Shown here in pieces: positions 1 to 5,120 of a DNA stretch of 5,120 bases. The stretch spans positions 1 through 5,120 of the forward strand of contig JAJQAS010000178.1 in NCBI GenBank assembly GCA_021203685.1. Direction: 5' to 3'. Position numbers and translations under genes: made by a program. The first letter of the stretch is position 1. Each line of letters starts with the position of its first letter. The notes under the pieces were generated by a model that did not search any database, had not been told where the DNA came from, and saw only the letters and a list, made by a program, of their open reading frames with translations. This DNA comes from Clostridiales bacterium (GTDB taxonomy: Bacteria > Bacillota > Clostridia > Oscillospirales > Oscillospiraceae).

Positions 1-53
1 CGCCTCCCCTGAAAGGGGAGGGGGACCATGCGAAGCATGGTGGAGGGGTTTCC
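1..53. repeat. Two-hairpin interspersed palindromic repeat, possibly cut by the window edge
   Basis: Two perfect stem-loops stand side by side. The first has an 8-bp stem (CCTCCCCT at 3-10, AGGGGAGG at 14-21) and the second a 7-bp stem (ACCATGC at 25-31, GCATGGT at 35-41). Both have a GAA loop. A GGAGGGGTTTCC tail follows. From memory, this layout of a C-rich stem, a second variable stem and a GGGGTT-type tail resembles short non-coding repeats found many times in intergenic regions of Oscillospiraceae and other gut clostridia. The hairpins are seen directly; membership of a repeated family is inferred, because only one copy lies in the window. It has no T-run and does not look like an intrinsic terminator. 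It may start to the left of position 1. Confidence 0.6.
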
Positions 54-211
54 GCCGGAATTTCAGGCAAGGCTGATTCAAAGGGATAACCAATAATTAT
101 TTATCCAACCAAAACGTGTCCTCTCTCCTCTGAGCGGCCTCTGCACCTACGTTGCCGCTCTCCACAACACAACAGCAGTTTAACCTGTTATCCCCTATTT
201 TCGCACTTTTC

Positions 212-239
212 AAGGGGGATGGCCCCGCCATCCCCCCTT
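212..239. other. Strong GC-rich stem-loop in the tpiA upstream region
   Basis: GGGGGATGG (214-222) and CCATCCCCC (228-236) form a perfect 9-bp stem around a CCCCG loop. It extends by two A-T pairs (212-213 with 238-239) across one unpaired C. The sequence after it on the plus strand (CCCTTTCAG) is pyrimidine-rich but not a clear T-run, and the minus strand has no T-run, so I do not call a terminator. It could be a transcript-end or stability structure for an upstream gene, or part of a repeat. Confidence 0.5.
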
Positions 240-306
240 CCCTTTCAGACAGGAAAGAAAGGAACCGCCCGGGCGGCGCATTTCTCCCGCCCCGGCGTTT
301 CAAAAA

Positions 307-323
307 GGCCGAATTTGTCGGCC
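307..323. other. Stem-loop in the tpiA leader
   Basis: GGCCGA (307-312) and TCGGCC (318-323) form a perfect 6-bp stem with a 5-base loop. A run of five A precedes it on the plus strand, so on the minus strand the stem is followed by TTTTT. It could work as a short minus-strand terminator, but no minus-strand gene is seen to its right that would need one. The function is unknown. Confidence 0.4.
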
Positions 324-371
324 CATCCCATATGTTGATTCCCCTCCCTCTGCGGAGCGAGGTTTTCAATA

Positions 372-398
372 AACAGAGCGGCTGTGTGCGCCTCTGTT
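372..398 (+). other. Stem-loop in the tpiA leader
   Basis: AACAGAG (372-378) is complementary to CTCTGTT (392-398). In an alternative pairing GCG (378-380) joins CGC (389-391) with one bulged C. The structure lies about 55 bases before the tpiA Shine-Dalgarno and would be part of the 5' leader if transcription starts upstream. No regulatory role can be assigned from sequence alone. Confidence 0.35.
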
Positions 399-418
399 AT
401 CAAAATCCAAACTTCTGC

Positions 419-435
419 TGGCCGAACTCCGGCCA
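419..435 (+). other. Stem-loop just upstream of the tpiA ribosome binding site
   Basis: TGGCCG (419-424) and CGGCCA (430-435) form a perfect 6-bp stem with the loop AACTC. The stretch after it is A-rich on the plus strand, the opposite of an intrinsic terminator. The stem ends 17 bases before the Shine-Dalgarno, leaving an unstructured A-rich landing site for the ribosome. It could protect the 5' end of a processed tpiA mRNA; this is inference. Confidence 0.4.
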
Positions 436-452
436 AAAAGCGCAAAAAACAG

Positions 453-459
453 AAAGAGG
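453..459 (+). promoter_or_regulatory. Ribosome binding site of tpiA
   Basis: AAAGAGG lies 10 bases before the ATG at 470. It decides the start in favour of this ATG over the in-frame upstream extension, and matches the AAAAGAGG site used by gpmI. Confidence 0.75.
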
Positions 460-469
460 TATCAAAATT

Positions 470-1243
470 ATGAACAGAAGATATCGTAAGACCCTGATTG
501 CCGGCAACTGGAAGATGAACAAGACCGCTTCCGAGACCAAGGCCTTTGCCGACGAGCTGAAGACCATGCTGCCCAAGGCCAAGTGGTGCGATGTTCTGGT
601 CTGCGTCCCCTATGTCAACATCCCCGCCGCTCAGAAGGCGTTCAAGGACACCCGCGTCATGGTGGGCGCGGAGAACGTCTCCGAGTTCGAGAAGGGCGCT
701 TACACCGGCGAGGTCTCCGCCGCCATGCTCAAGGACCTGGGCGTCAAGTACGTCATCGTGGGTCACTCCGAGCGCCGCCAGTACTGGAACGACACCGACA
801 TCATCGTCAACAAGAAGGCCCTGGCCGCCATCGAGGCTGGTCTGTATCCCATCATCTGCGTGGGCGAGAGCCTGGAGCAGCGGGAGCTGGGCATCACCAA
901 GGAGCTGATCGACCTCCAGGTCAAGACCGCTCTGGCCGGCGTCCCCGCCGACAAGATGCGCCATGTGGTCATCGCCTACGAGCCCATCTGGGCCATCGGC
1001 ACCGGCCGCACCGCCACCGCCGAGCAGGCCAACGAGGTCAACCAGGAGATCCGTACCGTCATCCGCAAGCTGTACGGCGCCCGCGTCGCCCGCTCCGTCA
1101 CCATCCTCTACGGCGGCTCCATGAACGACCAGAACGCCGAGGAGCTGCTGGCCCAGCCCGACGTGGACGGCGGCCTCATCGGCGGCGCCTCCCTGGTCCC
1201 CACCAAGCTGACCACCATCATCAACGCCGCCAACCAGGAGTGA
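470..1243 (+). CDS. tpiA: Triosephosphate isomerase
   Basis: This 257-residue cytoplasmic enzyme interconverts dihydroxyacetone phosphate and D-glyceraldehyde 3-phosphate in glycolysis and gluconeogenesis. It is a single (beta/alpha)8 barrel of normal length (the family is about 250 residues). The catalytic set is complete: Asn13 and Lys15 in AGNWKMNKT, the electrophile His99 in VGHSERR, and the catalytic base Glu171 in AYEPIWAIGTG. Flexible loop 6 follows Glu171, and the phosphate-binding loops are YGGS (214-217) and GGLIGGASL (234-242). The ATG at 470 was chosen because it follows a good Shine-Dalgarno and gives the normal N-terminus before the first beta strand. Although the frame is open back to 152, the extra 106 codons show no homology I recognise. 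gpmI follows 134 bases downstream on the same strand, consistent with a glycolytic operon (often gap-pgk-tpiA-gpmI-eno in Firmicutes). Codon third positions are strongly C/G, as expected for a highly expressed gene in a GC-rich genome. Confidence 0.97.
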   Translation: MNRRYRKTLIAGNWKMNKTASETKAFADELKTMLPKAKWCDVLVCVPYVNIPAAQKAFKDTRVMVGAENVSEFEKGAYTGEVSAAMLKDLGVKYVIVGHSERRQYWNDTDIIVNKKALAAIEAGLYPIICVGESLEQRELGITKELIDLQVKTALAGVPADKMRHVVIAYEPIWAIGTGRTATAEQANEVNQEIRTVIRKLYGARVARSVTILYGGSMNDQNAEELLAQPDVDGGLIGGASLVPTKLTTIINAANQE

Positions 1244-1263
1244 TTCTGTCCGTGCGGTCAAAT

Positions 1264-1291
1264 GCTGCCCGGCGGTTCCCCGTCGGGCAGC
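1264..1291 (+). other. First stem-loop in the tpiA-gpmI gap
   Basis: GCTGCCCG (1264-1271) and CGGGCAGC (1284-1291) form a perfect 8-bp stem with a 12-base loop, 20 bases after the tpiA stop codon. No T-run follows, so it is not a classical intrinsic terminator. It could block 3' exonucleases or set a processing boundary between tpiA and gpmI. Confidence 0.55.
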
Positions 1292-1293
1292 GT

Positions 1294-1314
1294 CTGTCAG
1301 GACGCCCCTGACAG
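1294..1314 (+). other. Second stem-loop in the tpiA-gpmI gap
   Basis: CTGTCAGG (1294-1301) and CCTGACAG (1307-1314) form a perfect 8-bp stem with the 5-base loop ACGCC. It begins only two bases after the first stem ends, so the two could stack coaxially. GCTACAGTC follows, with no T-run, so termination is unlikely to be efficient. Confidence 0.55.
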
Positions 1315-1331
1315 GCTACAGTCATGTTCGA

Positions 1332-1354
1332 GGGGTGGGGCAATGCCCCCGCCC
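1332..1354 (+). other. Third stem-loop, next to the gpmI ribosome binding site
   Basis: GGGGC (1337-1341) pairs with GCCCC (1345-1349) around an AAT loop. The flanking GGGG (1332-1335) and GCCC (1351-1354) can extend the stem imperfectly. It ends about 10 bases before the gpmI Shine-Dalgarno, so it could affect ribosome access or the 5' end of a processed gpmI transcript. The pairing is visible; the role is inferred. Confidence 0.4.
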
Positions 1355-1363
1355 ACTGAATGG

Positions 1364-1371
1364 AAAAGAGG
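1364..1371 (+). promoter_or_regulatory. Ribosome binding site of gpmI
   Basis: AAAAGAGG lies 6 bases before the ATG at 1378. It falls inside the codons that would follow the alternative in-frame ATG at 1360, so it supports 1378 as the true start. Confidence 0.8.
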
Positions 1372-1377
1372 CTATCA

Positions 1378-2898
1378 ATGAAAACTCCCACTACCCTTAT
1401 CATCATGGACGGCTTTGGCCTGACCAAATACACCGAGGGCAACGCCGTCTACCATGCTCAGAAACCCAACCTGAACAAAATTTTCGCGGAGAACCCCCAC
1501 AGCCGCCTGTCCGCCTCCGGCCTGGACGTGGGCCTGCCCGACGGGCAGATGGGCAACTCCGAGGTGGGCCACACCAACATCGGCGCGGGCCGGGTGGTGT
1601 TCCAGGACCTGCCCAAAATCACCAAGGCCATCAACGAGGGCACCTTCTTCGAGAATCCTGTCTACGTGAAGGCCATGACCGCCGCCCGGGACGCCGGTAC
1701 TGCCGTCCACATCTACGGTCTGATGTCTGACGGCGGCGTTCACTCCCACATCACCCACATCCAGGCCGCCGTCAAGATGGCCCACGACCTGGGCTGTGAG
1801 AAAATCTTCGTCCACTGCTTCATGGACGGCCGTGACGTGCCCCCCACCTCCGGCAAGGGCTATGTGGCCCAGATGAAGGAGACCTGCGACCAGTACGGCG
1901 CGAAGATCGCCACCATCTCCGGCCGTTACTACGCCATGGACCGGGACACCAACTGGGACCGCGTGGAGCGCTCCTACAAGGCCATGGTCTACGGCGAGAG
2001 CGAGCAGCGGTTCATCGACGACCCCGTGGGGGCCATGCAGGCCAGCTATGACGCGGGCGTCACCGACGAGTTCGTCATTCCCGTCATCACCGCCGAGAAC
2101 GCCGAGATCGGCGAGGGTGACAGCATCATCTTCATGAACTTCCGTCCCGACCGCGCCCGTGAGATCACCCGCACCTTCGTGGACCCCGATTTCTCCGGCT
2201 TCGAGCGGAAGAAGGGCTTCTTCCACGTCAACTACGTCTGCACCACCTCTTACGACGCCACCATGCCCAACGTGGAGATCGCCTATCCCAAGGAGCACCT
2301 GAACAACATCTTCGGCGAGTATATCTCCAACCTGGGCCTGACCCAGCTGCGCATCGCCGAGACTGAGAAGTACGCCCATGTCACTTTCTTCTTCAATGGC
2401 GGCGTGGAGCAGGTGTTCCCCGGCGAGGACCGCTGCCTCATCGCCTCCCCCAAGGTGGCCACTTATGACCTGAAACCGGAGATGTCCGCCTATGAGGTCT
2501 GCGACAACTGCGTGGAGCGCATCCTCTCCGGCAAGTATGACGTCATCATCCTGAACTACGCCAACTGCGACATGGTGGGTCACACCGGCGTCTACGAGGC
2601 CGCCCGGCTGGCCGTGGAGACCGTGGACAAGTGCGTGGCCCGGGTGGTGGAAGCCACCGCCAAGATGGGCGGCGTCTCCCTCATCACCGCCGACCACGGC
2701 AACGCCGAACGGATGCTCCAGCCCGACGGTGTCAAGCCCTACACCGCCCACACCACCAACCTGGTCCCCTTCTGCATCGTCGGCGCCGACGTGAAGCTGC
2801 GGGACGGCCGCCTGGCCGACATCTGCCCCACCATGCTGGACCTGATGGGCCTGGAGAAGCCCGCAGAGATGGATGGCGAGAGTTTGATTTGCAAGTAA
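1378..2898 (+). CDS. gpmI: 2,3-bisphosphoglycerate-independent phosphoglycerate mutase
   Basis: This 506-residue Mn-dependent enzyme interconverts 3- and 2-phosphoglycerate in glycolysis through a phosphoserine intermediate. It belongs to the alkaline-phosphatase superfamily and has the usual length (about 510). Visible landmarks in order are metal ligand Asp11 in IIMDGFGL; nucleophile Ser61 in QMGNSEVGHTNIGAGR; His122 in DGGVHSH; Arg152-Asp153 in MDGRDVPP; Arg183 and Arg189 in GRYYAMDRD; Arg256 and Arg259 in MNFRPDRAR; Lys331 in EKYAHVTFFFNGG; Asp398 and His402 in NCDMVGHTG; Asp439-His440 in TADHGNAE; and His458 in AHTTN. The substrate-binding (transferase) domain is inserted between the two parts of the phosphatase domain, as normal. 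The start at 1378 is preferred over 1360 because of the Shine-Dalgarno and because MKTPTTLIIMDG is the family's normal N-terminus. The gene is probably co-transcribed with tpiA, since no clear promoter is seen in the gap. It ends at a strong terminator; eno, a common next gene, does not follow. Confidence 0.97.
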   Translation: MKTPTTLIIMDGFGLTKYTEGNAVYHAQKPNLNKIFAENPHSRLSASGLDVGLPDGQMGNSEVGHTNIGAGRVVFQDLPKITKAINEGTFFENPVYVKAMTAARDAGTAVHIYGLMSDGGVHSHITHIQAAVKMAHDLGCEKIFVHCFMDGRDVPPTSGKGYVAQMKETCDQYGAKIATISGRYYAMDRDTNWDRVERSYKAMVYGESEQRFIDDPVGAMQASYDAGVTDEFVIPVITAENAEIGEGDSIIFMNFRPDRAREITRTFVDPDFSGFERKKGFFHVNYVCTTSYDATMPNVEIAYPKEHLNNIFGEYISNLGLTQLRIAETEKYAHVTFFFNGGVEQVFPGEDRCLIASPKVATYDLKPEMSAYEVCDNCVERILSGKYDVIILNYANCDMVGHTGVYEAARLAVETVDKCVARVVEATAKMGGVSLITADHGNAERMLQPDGVKPYTAHTTNLVPFCIVGADVKLRDGRLADICPTMLDLMGLEKPAEMDGESLICK

Positions 2899-2921
2899 TG
2901 TTCGCCTGAAAGGGCAAAAGA

Positions 2922-2956
2922 AGCCCCCGGTTCGTGAGAATCGGGGGCTGTTTGTT
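2922..2956. terminator. Bidirectional intrinsic terminator between gpmI and nth
   Basis: Positions 2922-2933 pair with 2938-2949 as a 12-bp stem with one G-U wobble. The core is AGCCCCCG with CGGGGGCT, capped by a GTGA tetraloop. On the plus strand T-rich TGTTTGTT follows; on the minus strand TTCTTTTG follows. The outer A-rich and T-rich flanks are themselves partly complementary. It lies between the ends of the convergent genes gpmI and nth and can serve both. Confidence 0.85.
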
Positions 2957-2984
2957 GCCTTTGAGAGAAAACGGGGGCACACGC

Positions 2985-3641
2985 TCATTCCTTCTCCGCT
3001 GTCCGCTGGTTCTGGAAGTGGCTGCACCAATCGCAGAGAGGGCAGATCTCGCACTTCGCCCGCCGGGCGGTACACACCGCCCGCCCGTGGAGCACCATCC
3101 GGTGGCAGAAGTTATTGGACTCCTCCGGCGGCAACACGGCGCGGAGCTGCTTTTCCACCTTGGCGGGGTCTTTGCTGCCGTCGGTCAGGCCCAGCCGCCC
3201 GGTGATGCGGATGCAGTGGGTATCGGTGACGACGCTGCCCGGCTCGTTGTAGATGTCGCCCCGGATGAGGTTGGCGGTCTTGCGCCCGATGCCGGGGAGG
3301 CGCAGCAGGTCGTCCATCTCATAGGGCACCTTGCCGCCGTAGTCAGAGAGCAGCATTTTGGCGCAGTTCACCAGGTCTTTGCTCTTGCTGTTGTAGAACC
3401 CGCAGGAGTGGATGTACTCCCCCACCTCGGCGGGGTCCGCCTGGGCGAAGGCTTCCAGCGTGGGGAACCGCTCAAACAGGGCGGGGGTGACCTTGTTCAC
3501 CCGCTCGTCGGTACACTGGGCGGAGAGTCGCACGGCGAAGAGCAGCTCATAGTCCTTTTCGTATTGCAGGGAGCAGAGGGAGTCGGGGTAAAGCTCTTTC
3601 AGGGCGCTCACAATGCTCCAGACTTCCTGTTCTGTTTTCAT
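2985..3641 (-). CDS. nth: Endonuclease III (DNA glycosylase / AP lyase)
   Basis: This 218-residue base-excision-repair enzyme removes oxidised pyrimidines from DNA and cuts the strand at the abasic site by beta-elimination. The length fits the family (about 210-220). The helix-hairpin-helix is LLRLPGIGRKTAN (112-124) with the Schiff-base Lys121, followed by the catalytic Asp140 in VVTDTHCIR. Near the C-terminus Cys190, Cys197, Cys200 and Cys206 have the C-X6-C-X2-C-X5-C spacing of the [4Fe-4S] cluster. The N-terminal RLSAQCTDERVNKVTPALF (38-56) matches the family's LSAQ-TD signature. The ATG at 3641 is chosen over frames open further upstream because GAGGTGG lies five bases before it and the protein then has a typical N-terminus. 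The gene converges on gpmI and diverges from rarA; its own promoter is visible. The last residues (SHFQNQRTAEKE) are hydrophilic and not conserved in my recollection. Confidence 0.96.
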   Translation of the reverse strand: MKTEQEVWSIVSALKELYPDSLCSLQYEKDYELLFAVRLSAQCTDERVNKVTPALFERFPTLEAFAQADPAEVGEYIHSCGFYNSKSKDLVNCAKMLLSDYGGKVPYEMDDLLRLPGIGRKTANLIRGDIYNEPGSVVTDTHCIRITGRLGLTDGSKDPAKVEKQLRAVLPPEESNNFCHRMVLHGRAVCTARRAKCEICPLCDWCSHFQNQRTAEKE

Positions 3642-3646
3642 GTTGA

Positions 3647-3653
3647 CCACCTC
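3647..3653 (-). promoter_or_regulatory. Ribosome binding site of nth
   Basis: Read on the minus strand, GAGGTGG lies five bases before the ATG at 3641. It supports this start rather than upstream in-frame codons. Confidence 0.75.
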
Positions 3654-3674
3654 GACGACTTTTGACTGATTTTT

Positions 3675-3702
3675 ATTGTACCATGTCCGCCAGGAAATGC
3701 AA
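3675..3702 (-). promoter_or_regulatory. Promoter of nth
   Basis: On the minus strand, TTGCAT (3702-3697) lies 16 bases before TACAAT (3680-3675). The TG of an extended -10 (TGGTACAAT) is present. Transcription would begin near 3668, leaving a leader of about 27 bases that carries the nth Shine-Dalgarno. The -10 is strong and the -35 is partial. Confidence 0.6.
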
Positions 3703-3735
3703 AGCAAAGTTTTTCTTCCCCCCGCCGGAAAAGTG

Positions 3736-3744
3736 TGCTACAAT
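3736..3744 (+). promoter_or_regulatory. Extended -10 promoter of rarA
   Basis: TGCTACAAT is an extended -10 with hexamer TACAAT at 3739-3744. No good -35 stands 17 bases upstream (TTCCCC), but an A/T-rich stretch (3697-3717) lies behind it, and an extended -10 can compensate. Transcription would start near 3751, about 28 bases before the rarA ATG. Confidence 0.6.
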
Positions 3745-3764
3745 AGAACAAGCATTTCATTGAC

Positions 3765-3770
3765 AGGTGG
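3765..3770 (+). promoter_or_regulatory. Ribosome binding site of rarA
   Basis: AGGTGG lies eight bases before the ATG at 3779 and fixes the start; the protein then begins at the conserved PLADEIRP box. Confidence 0.75.
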
Positions 3771-3778
3771 TGACTTCC

Positions 3779-5120
<1,342 letters not shown>

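Larger units (their letters stand above)
54..469. other. Non-coding, hairpin-rich region upstream of tpiA
   Basis: No convincing gene lies here. The tpiA frame is open back to a TTG at 152, but the extra 106 codons resemble no known domain and read through several palindromes. A minus-strand frame at 97-369 reads the same palindromes and is also unconvincing. The region contains an AT-rich inverted repeat (GGATAA at 84-89, TTATCC at 101-106), a 7-bp stem (GAGCGGC at 132-138, GCCGCTC at 154-160), a 12-bp perfect palindrome (CCGCCCGGGCGG at 265-276) and four further hairpins listed separately. I see no good -35/-10 pair; TTGATT at 335-340 has no matching -10. tpiA may therefore be transcribed from an upstream gene outside the window. 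Confidence 0.6.

Noticed and set aside
212..239. Intrinsic terminator for a gene upstream of tpiA
   Set aside because: The stem is strong but no T-run follows on either strand, only pyrimidine-rich CCCTTTCAG, and the upstream gene is outside the window.
97..369. Minus-strand 90-codon frame in the tpiA upstream region
   Set aside because: It reads through several palindromes, has no recognised domain, and I saw no convincing ribosome binding site or promoter for it.
583..1311. Plus-strand open frame of 242 codons overlapping tpiA in another frame
   Set aside because: It is very rich in Arg, His, Gly and Pro, as expected of an out-of-frame reading of GC-rich DNA, and it overlaps the genuine tpiA frame.
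1264..1314. Intrinsic terminator ending tpiA
   Set aside because: Neither stem is followed by a T-run and no clear new promoter is seen before gpmI, so read-through into gpmI is more likely.
1375..3075. Minus-strand open frame of 566 codons covering the whole of gpmI
   Set aside because: It is a shadow of gpmI created by strong C/G third-position bias. Its composition is unnatural (rich in Gly, Val, His, Asp), it has no recognisable domain, and it runs across the terminator and into nth.
2934..3665. Plus-strand open frame of 243 codons opposite nth
   Set aside because: The minus strand encodes endonuclease III with all catalytic and iron-sulfur residues; the plus-strand frame is a composition shadow and begins inside the terminator.
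3746..3758. LexA-like operator at the rarA start site (GAACAAGCATTTC)
   Set aside because: Only one half matches the Gram-positive GAAC-N4-GTTC pattern. The second half has the wrong spacing and a mismatch, so SOS control cannot be claimed.

Overview
The window is a housekeeping stretch of a GC-rich Firmicute chromosome, most likely a gut clostridium of the Oscillospiraceae type (Oscillibacter, Flavonifractor and relatives). This placement is an inference. It rests on strong C/G bias at third codon positions, strong Shine-Dalgarno sites (AAAGAGG, GAGGTGG, AGGTGG), a cofactor-independent phosphoglycerate mutase beside triosephosphate isomerase, the RarA sequence type, and a two-hairpin interspersed repeat of a kind I associate with these genomes.

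Layout. Positions 1-469 hold no convincing gene. There is a paired-hairpin repeat at the left edge (1-53), followed by a leader with at least six further inverted repeats. tpiA (470-1243, +) and gpmI (1378-2898, +) follow as a glycolytic pair. The 134-base gap between them holds three successive stem-loops. A strong GC-rich stem at 2922-2949, T-rich on both outgoing strands, separates gpmI from the convergent gene nth (2985-3641, -, endonuclease III). nth and rarA (3779 onward, +, AAA+ ATPase) are divergent. They share a 137-base spacer with two back-to-back promoters that carry the same extended -10 (TGnTACAAT).

Function. TpiA interconverts dihydroxyacetone phosphate and glyceraldehyde-3-phosphate. 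GpmI converts 3-phosphoglycerate to 2-phosphoglycerate in lower glycolysis. Nth begins base excision repair of oxidised pyrimidines, and RarA acts at stalled replication forks, so the right half is a genome-maintenance pair. All four proteins show their family's key residues.

Oddities. The right end is a run of exactly 50 G (5066-5115) in the last codons of rarA, almost certainly a sequencing or assembly artefact, so the rarA stop codon is not seen. I found no sign of an undescribed system, mobile element with genes, CRISPR array or RNA gene. The most unusual genuine sequence is the concentration of hairpins before and between tpiA and gpmI.
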